Positions 11,691 to 22,815 of a DNA stretch of 64,000 nt are shown piece by piece. The notes under the pieces are model-generated. The model ran no database searches and was not told the origin of the DNA. It saw nothing but the letters and a program-made list of their open reading frames with translations. A program made the position numbers and the translations under genes. The stretch lies in assembly GCA_914767715.1 (NCBI GenBank), contig OU612070.1:17842025-17906024 (forward strand), given 5' to 3'. Origin of the DNA: Membranipora membranacea (taxonomy: Eukaryota; Bryozoa; Gymnolaemata; Cheilostomatida; Membraniporidae). Within the stretch, counting starts at the first letter, position 1. Every line of letters begins with the position of its first letter.

Positions 11691-14640
11691 ATAGATCCTG
11701 TTTGTCGTAAGAGATGAGGAAGTTTACTCCGGAAGTTGATATTTTTTGCCCATAGAATCAACCTACTGATTACAGATTTATATGTGATATATATCCAAAA
11801 TATGTATCGTTGAACAGGTTGGCATAGCTAGATTTATTTATACACATGTTTTGAAGCATATATGCTTTTTTGTCTGAGTTGCACAAATGGGAAACAGGAA
11901 ATCTTACTTTTACTATTTTTTCGGAAACTTTGGGATTATTTGTCAAAAAATTGCTGAAGAGATTTCGTTTCCATGAAATTAAGGCAATTAGATGAGTAAA
12001 TTAGAGCAATTGCAACAACTTTTAGCAACAAAATAAAGAGAATCCATTCATTAGTCATTGATAGGCAAGATTATTAATTCCAAACATGTTGATGGAGTGA
12101 GCGAAATTTTACAAAAAATCAGAAGTGAAAATATTTTGTTTGTGAGCTGACAATAATATAGGTTTGTCACTCATCTAAGAATTATTGCATTGAAGCGCTT
12201 ATTTTATTAGTACCAGGTAGGTATGTAGGTAAGTGAGTTAGATCGCATACTGATCATAATCCCTCAGGTTTCATATCAATCGGTGATAACTGTAAATTTG
12301 ATTAAAATATTATTAGCCATCACCAAGTTCTACATAGATAGAAAAAGCAGCTTAGTACATCTCTCATTTTGGCGTATGCCATAAGCTCTAGCCACCTAGG
12401 CATTGAAAAAGTTTGTTCCTTCCCTGGTGGCGGATATTGCAAAAGTCAGATATGGAGGCATGTATGTATATGACTAACCCGCATATGGCATAAATCCTAC
12501 TCAAACTCAACTCAATATCTGTTCAAGTTCAACCAAGACCGTCACCTTATGGGTATCAGCGATGTTTGAGCTAACTAGCCAAAATTTATAAGTCTACTTT
12601 TGACACATAATATATATATTAACCCTAGAGGAGACTCACCATTAACGATCTCACATGCCTTATGTCGAGTTTTAACCAAAAATTACACAATCTACACCAT
12701 GACAGAATCATCACCCATAAACACCTGCCAGCAAAAGAACAACAAAAAATAGTCATATGACTGAATTTAAGGATTTTAAAAGCCACCTCTCTTTTAGTTA
12801 AATCCCCAAGTACCCCATTTCACAGAGTATCCATCATTGGTCTGAAACAACCCCCCTGCCTCACCAACCCTTGACCATGCCATTGTAGAGAACATTTGCC
12901 ATATCCCTCCGCCACCACAGAGGGAAAAAGCTTGTTCTAGCCATTGTCGCGAGAGGATGTTAGGCCATGTTAACAGGGATAATGGAATGCTTCATTGGTG
13001 TACATTCTTCTATCAGATAACAGGACATATTATAATATGTCGAAACACCAAGCCAAACAGGACATCATCATTTACTAGCCAGCACTTTGATGTATCAAGC
13101 TCACCTCTCTCATGATGATGTCATACTTTTTGTTGATTATGGATCAAAATAAACCAATTCATTCCAGTTATGCGCTGTGGTCATTCTGATGTGACCAAAA
13201 TATTTGCGGAGGATGATAAAAACAGGATTTTGCAATAATTTGTCTGACTAGTATGGCTTTGTAGAAATAGAAAATGATATATATACATATAAAGTTATTG
13301 TTCTTGTAACGGTTATTATCAAAAGTATTAGTTAAAAGATAGTAGGCTGTCAGCCGTTTTGCATTTCAGTCTGAAATTGTGCAGCAGATTTAAGAGAGCT
13401 GTTTTGCCGAAATGTGTCCTAAAAGAGGGTTTTATTACTGAACATTTACTTCTAAGGGAGCGTTGGTGTTTATTGGACTGAGTTAACTTTCAAACAGAGT
13501 GAGTAATAAATTTTAAAGCTAGTTATCATTATTATCAAAATCATCTCTCGTTCAATCTTCCAATTAAAGGATAATCCGTTCCAACCATAGAGTATAATAA
13601 TAACTCTATGGTTCCAACCGACAATATATTATGTAGTTCCATCCATCAATGACTAATTGATTTGGGAACAAGACCCATTGCAGTTCTTGCTACACTGAAT
13701 GAGCAATCAGAGAGTGATTTGGCTGTGTTTATTGGAAGATCTGCAGGGAGTCTGGGACTTTTCAAGAACCTGTGAAGGACGATCCCTGACCTAAGGGAGT
13801 TTTGCAAACTTAGAAAATTGCAGCTGGGAGTTGTCTTGCTTTTTGGTTACAGAGTTTTCTCCTCTTAGTCTTGGAGCAAGCCAATCAAAGTAATGAATTT
13901 CCTCACCTTATTTAGTGAATCAGTGTTTTTCAATTGTAGAGAATTAGTCAAGCTCTTCCTTCCAAATTTGGTCAAAAAAGGCAGTTAGTGTGACAAAGGT
14001 CAGGAGTTAAATCAATTGGTGGCCAGAGGAAGCTTTTCTGTACCAGCTTTGTTCTGGACAAGCTTGTCATCTCTCACACATGATTAGTCAGCACAGGGAG
14101 CTAGTTCTCCCTGGTCAGTAGTAGGTCAGTAGTAGGGTTTAGTCAGTACAGTTTTCAAATAAACTCTTACTTGTCTTATTTTTCAAGTTATGTTTTATGT
14201 ATGTGCCTGCTTACCTAGTAAACTTACCTCTAGCCTGTCTGACAAGCTTTGTTGCCCCCTCCCACACAACAAAAGCAATGAGTGAGTTCACTCAATGGGA
14301 GTTCATTGGTTCACTGAACAGGCTTGTCAAGACAGGGTACTGCTAGCTTGATCTGGTGGTTGGATGTGTTGATCAGCACCTTAAAGGCATTAATGTCAAA
14401 AAATGTTCAGTTATCTGGTAATGACAATGTGTATGACCATTGCATACATACATGATGCATTGGGTGGTTGGAAGTGAGAAATGTCAGGAAATTTCAGGGC
14501 TGTGCCTCAACCAAAGACTTACTCCTTACATCAACTTAGCATGTAGGCAGCCTAGCATAATATAAGACAGGATTATTAAATGAAATAGGTACAAGTTATA
14601 TGGGCTAGTATCAAATGAGGCATAATGCGTCACCCTAATT
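11691..14640. other. intergenic stretch, no gene recognised
   Basis: No convincing coding exon was found. It contains an 18-bp perfect palindrome at 13024-13041, a flanked mini-palindrome at 13586-13610, and diverged inverted copies of a CTGTCTGACAAGC-like sequence near 14235-14250 and 14321-14338. Confidence 0.5.
13586..13610. mobile_element. mini-palindrome insertion with 8-bp direct repeats
   Basis: A 25-bp palindrome with ends CATAGAGT and ACTCTATG is bounded by perfect 8-bp repeats GTTCCAAC (13578-13585 and 13611-13618). The repeat size matches hAT-type target duplications. Confidence 0.7.
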
Positions 14641-14645
14641 TTTAG

Positions 14646-14766
14646 GACATTGGACGGCTGTTACTCAAATTGGAATCCATAACCGGTGCACCTCTATTAT
14701 ATGATGTACTACTCAGACGCACAAGCGCAGACACACAGATGAGTGTAGATGAGACCGCAGATCAAC
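14646..14766 (+). other. candidate exon, open in one frame
   Basis: The segment lies between a TTTTTAG acceptor and a GTAAGAAG donor. One frame stays open for 40 codons (starting DIGRLLLKLESITGAPLL); the other two are closed. It does not join in an open frame to the next candidate exon (15071-15212), whose own open frame needs a different phase. Protein-coding status is therefore unclear, and it may be a 5' exon of the transcript that continues to the right. Confidence 0.3.
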
Positions 14767-15070
14767 GTAAGAAGTACTTCAGCTTTAAGTTTTTCGGATC
14801 AGCTGTATAATATTCTTGACCTTATATGATGATGTGAGTATCAATTTTAGTATAGTATAGTATATTATAGTATAATTCTAACGTTTAGAAAAGACATATG
14901 AAGTAACGATTCATTTATGAGCTGATATTAATTACTTAATGATGTTTGTAGACTAATCGACCACCTGTTACCTGCCTAGGTAAGAATCTGTGTCTGTGGT
15001 CTCCTCTATAAGAACTAACTGACAGGATAGTACTGTGTACACTATATTTATCTGTTAGAATTTTGTTCAG

Positions 15071-15212
15071 AAGGACGATTATGGTAGAGATTGGCTGTGG
15101 AGGACTGAACTGAATGACGCTGCAGAAGGAACACATTCTTCAAGTGTTTGCAATTGCGAAGTAGAACAGAATCTTTGCTTCAAAGAGAAGTAAAGAGTAT
15201 TAGTACTTACAG
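15071..15212 (+). other. candidate exon with an internal stop
   Basis: It is bounded by TTTTGTTCAG and a strong CAG/GTAAGTAC donor. One frame reads 40 codons (KDDYGRDWLWRTELNDAAEG...) and then stops at 15190-15192, before the donor. It could be a last coding exon or an untranslated exon. Confidence 0.3.
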
Positions 15213-15611
15213 GTAAGTACTCGGAAGCCAGTACAGAGTGAGAGAAACCATGGCATTGAATATTCTAGCTCTGTAAAGTCTTGTCACCGTTCTACTACGT
15301 CGATATTGATAGTTATACTAAAATAATCAGGATAAGGCAGATATCTGATAAATTGTGAAACTAAATTTGATGTTAAAATTTCCTGCAATCACATACTCTA
15401 CAGACTCTCTCCGAATATTTCATAAAACTTGTTTCCCTTCTCGATAGCAAGTATATGTTGCCATTGAATCTTAAAACAATGCTGATTCAGTATTTGAGGG
15501 TGTTGTATAGCAAGGATACCGCAGAAACTATATAAACCTAGTTGCACACTGAATACTTTGAGATGGCTCAAAGTAACAACTGGCGGTAAACTGTTGTGTA
15601 TTGTTGTGCAT

Positions 15612-15689
15612 AGCCTTGTCACACAGCCGCCTTCTTTGGTTTTTTTTTAGATTCCCAAAACCAAAAGAAGGTGGCCACGTGACAAGGCT
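15612..15689 (+). ncRNA. 78-nt imperfect hairpin, precursor-microRNA-like
   Basis: The left arm starts AGCCTTGTCAC and the right arm ends GTGACAAGGCT. The inner arms carry CGCCTTCTTT and its partner AAAGAAGGTGG, with a run of T opposite AAAACC. The stem is about 33 pairs with a few mismatches and a loop of roughly 12 nt. Size and shape fit an animal pre-miRNA. A small foldback transposon remnant is the alternative, although no clear target duplication flanks it. Confidence 0.4.
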
Positions 15690-16042
15690 TCTCTATAATG
15701 TCATGCGATTATCATAATGTGTTAGTTGACTGATAAACTAGAAATAGAAATATTGGGACTCTGACAATCTATTATATACACAAATGATTAATTATATGCT
15801 TCATCTGTTAACATTTTTGAAGAGATTTTGTGGTATACCCATTAGTCATTTCATGGGTACTTACAGAGGGATCAGGTTCATATTATTTGATTATTTATAA
15901 GGCTTCTGTTATTATTACTTGTTGTTTATGTTATTTATACTGGTTTTCACACAGATTAGTATCAGGTACATACACACCTGGATACTGGATCTCTAACAGT
16001 GCTAGCTCAGCTACACAGTGCTCTGATGGGTAAAATACAGAA

Positions 16043-16440
16043 ATGGAGGAAATCGGTCCAGCAGAGTCTGCTACTGCGAAATTATCGAAATTCAAAACAC
16101 AATCAGAAGTAAGATACCAAGCAGACTGGCTGTAACTTGCTGCTCAAATACAATTTATGTACTTGTTCTGCAAGCCACATCACAATTACTCATCTTAGAA
16201 CACACAATTCAGAGTTGTTCTCTCATTGACCAAGTGGTTCAATGAGAGCATAACTCCTATTTATGACTGAATAATAAATTGACAAGTATTATAAATAAAT
16301 ATATAGATATTATTAAGTATTTGCAGTATAGTAATTATTGTTGATTTTAGGTCTCAGCTGACTATTCACAAAACAGAAAGGATACGAACCCTTTGCTTAG
16401 AGCTGTTGATGTAACAGTAAGAACAGCAGCTCAAGAGTGA
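16043..16440 (+). CDS. small two-exon protein, 51 residues, unknown
   Basis: Exons 16043-16108 and 16351-16440 join in phase 0. The ATG opens MEEIGPAESATAKLSKFK and the protein ends RAVDVTVRTAAQE. The first part sits in a larger exon (about 15955-16108) with a TTTCACACAG acceptor, so upstream sequence would be 5' UTR. No signal peptide, membrane segment or known domain is visible; the composition is polar and charged. A second ATG frame at 16027 in the same exon gives 28 residues. A real micro-gene or a chance frame in a noncoding transcript are both possible. Confidence 0.35.
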
Positions 16441-17283
16441 ATAAGCTACTGTCTCATCTCCTCACCAGGATTCCCGATAAATGATGCAAGTTGAATGCAA
16501 TATTCTGTGGGCGCAATGAGTATGACACAATATGATAACAATTCGTAATGAGAAGTGATATGTTCGTGTATACCAAGTGGAAATATGCTGATATGGAGGG
16601 AAGATTAAATTTCTATCAAAGTTGTGATGAATTATCCGATGGTTAATGATAATTGTTGATGATCTTACCAGTCTTATTGTTTATACATTTGGCAATATCT
16701 ATCTATCAAAATGGAGAAACTTTTTAAAAATGCGGTAGAAATAAATATGTTATGGCTTTGGTAAGCAGTCTTTTGTGTAATTTTCCCACATTGCGTTCCC
16801 TAGGTACCCCAATCGATCTCTTTCTTTTTTGATTTATTAAGAGATCCATCTAGGAATGGCTGTGTTCTTCTATCATGTTCACTGTTATACGTGTGGAGTT
16901 AACTCTTAACTGATTAGATAGCTTACTTTTCTTGTTTTGCTTTGTTGAAATTCAAATCATTACGATGACATCACAGAAACCAATTATCTGTTATCGAATC
17001 AGTTGGGCACCCAGCAGGCAAACTGAAGAGATTTCTATGAGAAGCTCGGTAAGCGGGGAACGTTATTACGTTAAACAGTAGTTTTACTTATTGCTTCATT
17101 TAGTGATTCTAGTTTTTCATAGTTTTCTTCTGTCAATCAGCGATAGGAAGTTACATTGCATTGAGTTGCATCATACTATTCTGTCCTTTCACTGCGCTTG
17201 GCGTCATGAACAACCGGTTAACACAATGTCTAATTGCTGTTTTGTCATGGAGTCTAGAGTGAATGTTGAAATTTTGATTTCAG

Positions 17284-17397
17284 ACTGGCTAAAATTTATG
17301 GTGATTGTAAACATGGGACTAGCTCATTACTGAAATCTGTGGCTAGAAGAAGGAGGCCTTCTTTCTGGAAGTCAGCTTGGCCTCCCTCTACCAACAC
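17284..17397 (+). ncRNA. hairpin exon A1 of the repeat-exon RNA locus
   Basis: The unit starts after GATTTCAG and ends at a GTGAGTAAC donor. Its hairpin (17351-17387) pairs AGGAGGCC with GGCCTCCCT and carries GTCAGCTT just before the right arm. One frame is open throughout, but the homologous unit at 19152 is closed in all frames. Confidence 0.5.
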
Positions 17398-17662
17398 GTG
17401 AGTAACAGTTAAGTTATGGATAACTTTCAACCTTATAAATAATAATAGTAACCTCCCTTGACCTTATTATGGTAAAGCTAGCTAACGTGTGTCATGGCTG
17501 CAACATTTCTCTGAAGCTTTTACAAACACAGGAAGCTCTATTCTCCTGGCAGACAGATAGAGTGACACTTCCGGACGCAACTCTGCCTTGTTTACTACGC
17601 AAACGATGTCCACATTCTGTGTTGAAGCATAAAGTAATCCAGTTAAATTATTCTCTTCACAG

Positions 17663-17799
17663 ACTATTTAAGTAGAAGCTGGATACCACTAGACTACCTG
17701 GGAGATAACAAACCACTAGACTACCTGGGAGATTATAAAGAGGGAGGCCTTCCAAGCGCTAGAGGAATGAGATCAGCTAGGCCTCCCTCAAAATGGATT
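17663..17799 (+). ncRNA. hairpin exon A2
   Basis: It follows CTTCACAG and ends at GTAAGTG. It contains two copies of CTAGACTACCTGGGAGAT, then a hairpin (17740-17789) pairing GAGGGAGGCCT with AGGCCTCCCTC. Confidence 0.5.
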
Positions 17800-18235
17800 G
17801 TAAGTGTTCTCTCAGATATTGATTGTTCTTGTTAAGATGAACTCGCCCAATATTTATCTCAGTTGTTATTAGGTCATTCATAACTTTAGGTGGTTTTTGT
17901 TAGATTTATCAAGATGTTTTGACTACTCTTATAAGGGTTAAGACCACTGATAGTGTTGAATGTTCTGCCTCCTGTATACTGACAAACTTCCTCAGTTTAT
18001 TTCTTCTAAAGACCCACTTAATATCCTTCTCTCATAAAATCATGTTCCACAAGAAATCAAGATACTAGAACAAATGAAGGTTGAGACAATTTCAAAGTCC
18101 TTCTTTGTGACTGGAAGGATATATTCACTTAGGCATCAAAACAAGAAAAGCAGAAAATTTCCTATTGTGATAAAAATGGGATTCTACATTCAGAACTATT
18201 AGCTATTTAACTCATTTAACATTGATGAATTTCAG

Positions 18236-18357
18236 CTCTGAGACTGTAGTACAATGAAAGATGGATCTTATGATAGGAGAAGATGGGGAGGCCATCCAAG
18301 TACTGAAGATGTGATACCAGTCAGGCCTCCCCTCCATACAGTCTTACGATAGTAGTG
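18236..18357 (+). ncRNA. hairpin exon A3
   Basis: It follows AATTTCAG and ends at GTACGTG. The hairpin (18285-18332) pairs GGGGAGGCC with GGCCTCCCC; the outer G-C pair is gained on both arms together, which supports a conserved stem. Confidence 0.5.
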
Positions 18358-18636
18358 GTACGTGTCACATTTTATTTACCATACTTCACAATAAGCCTAA
18401 CGTCAGGAAATGTAGCTTCTTCTGAGATAGAGCATGATAAGAAAACTTTCACTCTAGTTTGTCTCTGTATCTAGACACAGAGAAATCATCCTAGCCTAGC
18501 CTTACCTCAATACGCTCTACTGATGCTTACTGAGGACTATTTTATCATTGTCCCGATGATGACTGAATGAGAAATCCAATAATTCAGATATCTAGCTTAT
18601 AGAGCAACTGATAATTTAAATTTCCGTTTTTTCCAG

Positions 18637-18741
18637 GGAGGAACTGATCATACCATTGTCTGATTGCCTGTGGTGCCGAACAATAGTAGGGAGGCGTGAA
18701 GTCAGCATAGTCTCCAGAACTGTTCCATGCTGTCATTAATG
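18637..18741 (+). ncRNA. hairpin exon B1
   Basis: It follows TTTTTTCCAG and ends ATTAATG before GTAAGATT. The B-type hairpin (18690-18715) is shorter: GGAGGC pairs with GTCTCC and includes a G-U pair. The loop keeps GTCAGCATA. Confidence 0.5.
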
Positions 18742-18992
18742 GTAAGATTTTACACTTATAATACATCAATATGTCATTGAGATGGTTTGGAAACACAATC
18801 ATGAAATACAACGCCAGGTTCTGAAGTAACTCATATTTTCTGCAAAACTATTTCCACAAATTGTCTCTTCGCAACAAAAGTTCTCTACTCGCGACTAACA
18901 AATTGTGACAAAGCCAGTAAACAGCGCTACTAATGACATCTAAGAATAAATTATACTTTTTCTCTACTTATTGTATTAATGTTTCATTCCAG

Positions 18993-19088
18993 AAATTGTT
19001 TACTGTGGTCATTGAAAAAAGTAGGGAGGCTTGATGTTTGCAAAGCTTTCAAAACCACCATACCTTAGCGTCATCAACTTATCAATCG
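18993..19088 (+). ncRNA. degenerate hairpin exon B2
   Basis: It follows TTTCATTCCAG and ends at GTAAAC. The left arm GTAGGGAGGCTTGATG is kept but the right arm is lost. It is a decayed copy. Confidence 0.4.
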
Positions 19089-19151
19089 GTAAACACAATG
19101 TCTTATTGTTGTATCATCGAGTCTCAGGTTTATGTTGAATTTTTATTTCAG

Positions 19152-19285
19152 GCTGGCTACTGCTCCGACTAAAATTGATGGTTAATGTAAGCTTTGGACA
19201 AGCTAAATACTAGAGATCTGTGACTAAAAGAGGGAGGCCTTCTATCTAATAGATGGAAGTCAGCCTGGCATCCCTCCACCAACAT
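19152..19285 (+). ncRNA. hairpin exon A4
   Basis: It follows TTATTTCAG and ends at GTGAGTAAC. All three frames contain stops. The hairpin (19230-19276) has GAGGGAGGCC on the left, an inner stem TCTATCT/AGATGGA, a GTCAGC bulge and GGCATCCCTC on the right. About 65 bases of the preceding intron also match the intron before A1, so intron and exon were duplicated together. Confidence 0.5.
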
Positions 19286-19808
19286 GTGAGTAACAGTTAA
19301 ATTATGGATTTCCACCTTATCATAATATACTTGACCTTATGATAATGCTAGCTGTCAGAACCATGGCTACAATATTTCTGTCTCTGAAGTTTTTACAAAC
19401 AAATAAAGCTCAAACAACTATGTTGCTAATAACTAGCATAGATGGTTTGGCAAATAGATTGAGTCACAACGCTTGTTGCAACTCTGTCTTATTTTCTATG
19501 CAAAAATGTCTCCATTCTGTGTTCAATTTTCTGCCTACTTATAAAACTCAGCCATTTATGTCAATTCCTTCTAAAATTATTTATATGATAAGAAAATTAG
19601 TTTGTCTCTGTATTTAGACACATAGAACTCAGCCTAGCCTAGCCTACCCTCGATACACTCTACTGATGCTTTTTGATGAACATGTCGCACTGTCCCTGAT
19701 GATGACTGACCGACCAGATTATGACAAATTAGTACTCAACGCTACTTATTTTATCGTAAAATAATTCATACCTGTTATTTACTTATTGAATTCAATGTTT
19801 TATTCCAG

Positions 19809-19902
19809 AAACGGGTTGCGGTGCTGAACTGTGTGGCTGAATAAAAGTAGGGAGGCTTAAAGTTAGTGGAGCCTCCCAAACTGCTTCATGTTGGTGATTA
19901 TG
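19809..19902 (+). ncRNA. hairpin exon B3
   Basis: It follows TTTATTCCAG and ends GATTATG before GTAAGATT. The hairpin (19850-19877) has a perfect 8-bp stem GGGAGGCT/AGCCTCCC with loop motif AAAGTTAGTGG. Confidence 0.55.
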
Positions 19903-20253
19903 GTAAGATTATACAGGAAACATAATCATAAACAATACTAAGTCTAATCATGTTCTGACAAATCACCTTTACCTGACAAATTGTCGATCTCTCTTTTCAT
20001 GTTGCCTTTCCGCTCTCGCTAAGTTAGGATAGTTTATATTTCATTCAAGATCAAAGAACAGATAAAATCAAATGAACTCGCTGAATTGTAAGCTTCATAG
20101 GTTTGAATAACAGGGATTTTATTTCTTGGTTACCTTTTACAGACTTTATTATTACAAGTCCGTGTTGAGGCTCTTGATAGTGTCATGCTAACTTAAGTGT
20201 TCTGAGAGGCTGAGACACGTTTGAATTACATCTATGATTTTGTGTTTTCCCAG

Positions 20254-20400
20254 GAGTGAACTGACTAGAACCGCTAGACTACCTGGGAGATAACTAAGAG
20301 GGAGGCCTTCTGTGTGATAGTGAAGATGGGGAGGCCTTCTTAGTACTGAAGATGTGATACCAGTCAGACCTCTCCTCAGCACAGTCTTATCATAGTAGTG
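20254..20400 (+). ncRNA. hairpin exon A5, fused A2/A3-type unit
   Basis: It follows TTTTCCCAG and ends TAGTAGTG before GTATGTG, as A3 does. It has two left arms (GGGAGGCCTTCT type) and one altered right arm, CAGACCTCTCC. It looks like a recombinant of A2-like and A3-like exons. Confidence 0.45.
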
Positions 20401-20857
20401 GTATGTGTCAGATTTTACTTACCTATAAAAATGAGGCATATGTCACAATCTACCTAACGTAAACAAAATGTAGTTCAATTCCTTCTTCTAGATTTTCTCC
20501 ACATTTTCCTGTTCCACTCGTTTTGAGACACAGAAAACCCAGCCTAGCCTCCTCTAGGTATGTCAAAAATTCTGGTATCTTAGATACAGTGCGGGTATAA
20601 TATAGCTTCTCTGGTTTAATTTATATATTCAATTGTATCTTGATCGACAAATTAAAGTAATCACAAACAAACAAACTGATTTGACTTGATTGCATCTCGA
20701 TCCAACCAACAGGGCTGCTTAATGTTTGATTTATTGATATCATTGCTCCCACTAACGAGAAAAGTTGTGTGTAAAGGTTGGCACAATACCACAAAAATAA
20801 ACACAACAAGACTGCTCTCACCTCTTTCTGTACTGCAGCATGGCTGTTTTTTTTACA

Positions 20858-20955
20858 GGGGTAAACTGATCACACAAGTAACCGCAGTGCTGGAGAAAAG
20901 TAGGGAGGCTTAAAGTTAGTGTGGCCTCCCGAACCGCTTCATGTAGATGTTAATG
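20858..20955 (+). ncRNA. hairpin exon B4
   Basis: It follows TTTTTTTTACAG and ends GTTAATG before GTAAGTAC. The hairpin (20903-20930) pairs GGGAGGC with GCCTCCC around TTAAAGTTAGTGTG. All three frames are closed. Confidence 0.55.
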
Positions 20956-21263
20956 GTAAGTACATCAATGTTCTTGAGGGGGGGGGGGGATAGTGATCAT
21001 AATCATGAATGATAACAGGTTAGCTGGGTTCTCACACTATCACACTCAATGAAGCCCTTAGGTGAAGCTCAGTTATGGCAACTTGGATTGTCAGGACTTG
21101 TTACTGAGTAGATTATTATTATGGTTGTTGTTAATTGTTGTTACTAGTTATTGTTTTGCTGTGTTTGCTGTAACATTGATCTGAAAGCCGTGTTAGATTT
21201 TCCTCTCACTGTGTAGTTACTGTATCTTGTTGCCTCATTCATCATATCTGTATTTATATTCAG

Positions 21264-21450
21264 TGGCTCGATACTGAAGTGCTACAGAAATGAAGAGGGA
21301 GGCCTTCTACATAAAGGATCAAAGTTGGCTTGGCCTCCCTCCGCCGATATGTGATTCTATGAAGGAGGGAGTGCTGGAGTAATGATAGGGAGACCTGCTG
21401 ACAGGCTACCATCAGGCAGGCCTCCTAAACCAATTTCGGAAGCTTCGCTG
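21264..21450 (+). ncRNA. double-hairpin exon A6
   Basis: It follows TTATATTCAG. The first hairpin (21295-21341) pairs GAGGGAGGCC with GGCCTCCCTC. The second (21387-21427) pairs AGGGAGACCTGCTGA with TCAGGCAGGCCTCCT. The exon ends before GTAGGTTTG; an earlier donor GTGATTC at 21352 would leave only the first hairpin. Confidence 0.45.
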
Positions 21451-21809
21451 GTAGGTTTGATCACTGTTGGTATCATTGGTAATTTTACCATGAATATGAA
21501 TATAATATAGATCCTCTCTCAATGAAACCAGCTCAAGCAGGACATGGCTGCATTTTTGTCTCTGAAATCTTTACAGGCAAAGGAAATAACTACTACATTA
21601 GAATTAACTAGCATAGAATTGTTATTATTGTTGGTCAATGGTTTGAAACAGACTTGGTGTAACTCTATTTTATATGCAGAATGTCTCTGTGGTCCTTACT
21701 AACCTGAAACTACAGCGAATCAGTATAAGACTATTCCGATAGTGCAAAAATGTTTCTATTCTGTGTTGTTGAAGCATAAAATAATCCAGCTGAATTATTC
21801 CCTTCACAG

Positions 21810-21966
21810 ACTATTTAAGTGGAAGCTAGATACCACTAGACTACCTGGGAGATAACAAACCTCTAGACTACCTGGGAGAACTGAAGATGTGATACCAGTG
21901 ATGGGGAAAAGTAGGGATGCTCAAAGTTAGCGTGGCCTCCTGAACCGCTTCATGTAGATGTTAATG
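21810..21966 (+). ncRNA. hairpin exon A7, A2/B4 chimera
   Basis: It begins like A2 (CTTCACAG, then ACTATTTAAGT and two CTAGACTACCTGGGAGA copies) and ends like B4 (CATGTAGATGTTAATG before GTAAGTG). The hairpin at 21914-21940 is weakened: GGGATGC against GGCCTCC. The mosaic indicates unequal exchange among units. Confidence 0.5.
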
Positions 21967-22710
21967 GTAAGTGTATCAATATGTCCTTGAGGGGGGGGGG
22001 GGGACAGTGGACACCATTAGCTGTTAATCAAATTAAATAAAATAATTAAATAACACCCACTATCAAGAACTGCTACCTTCTAGTAGTCAGGAAACTTACT
22101 GTTAATCGCCCATTACACTACTAGAGTGGTCTTGCCTTTTCAAATTATACACCTGCAAAGTTAACTTATTGTATTGAGCACTTGTGGTAACTAGTGAGGC
22201 GGTACAAATTCTGGTGAGCAAAGGGAAGATAAATCTAAAAACCTAGAAGGAATTCTGGTGGCTTCAGCTTGTATTGTTGACTGATTCACATAACTAGTCT
22301 GTCTACTTAGCATAGTCCCCAATCAAAGCCGTCTGCTAAGAGCTGCATCAGTTTGATGCTTATTAGGGATGCCCTGTTATGGAATGACGCGTGTTTTGTT
22401 CTCATGGTGAATCACCCTCACCAACTGTTTTATTTAATACCTCGGGGTATTTCAACAGTGGATTATAAATAAATCTGTAAATCTGTAAATGTATGTTCAT
22501 TCTTATGAATGAGTTTCGTGTCTAGTTATAACATTCAAGACAGTTTCAACACTGACATCACAATATTATTTATATTCAGCTGCACCACACCATATGACTC
22601 ACATCTACTTTTATTGTCACACCCTGTTGAGATTTCATACGGACCTGAGTTCTGAGAAATTGAGCACTTTATTGTTTGACTTACATATATGATTTTTTAC
22701 ATTTTCCAAG

Positions 22711-22815
22711 GGGTGAACATCTGATACATTGAACCGCTGAACCGTGGTGCTGGACAAATTAAGGGAGGCTTGATGTCAGCATAGTCTCCTGAAATGCTTC
22801 ACTTTGGTGATAATG
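22711..22815 (+). ncRNA. hairpin exon B5
   Basis: It follows ATTTTCCAAG and ends GATAATG before GTAAGATT. The hairpin (22762-22790) is close to B1: AGGGAGGC, TTGATGTCAGCATA, then GTCTCCT. Confidence 0.5.

Larger units (their letters stand above)
17284..22815 (+). repeat. repeat-exon hairpin RNA locus (whole cluster)
   Basis: At least twelve units of about 95-190 bp recur on the plus strand over 5.5 kb. They come in two main types: A with a GGGAGGCC/GGCCTCCC stem, and B with a GTAGGGAGGCTT start and an (A)ATG/GTAAG end. Every unit starts just after an AG preceded by a pyrimidine-rich tract and ends exactly at a GT donor, as repeated exons would. The loop motif GTCAGC or GTTAGT is kept just before the right arm. 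Intervening sequence is mostly unrelated and contains G10-12 runs at about 20979 and 21991. I do not recognise this as a known RNA family; a long noncoding RNA with duplicated structured exons is the best description. Confidence 0.5.
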
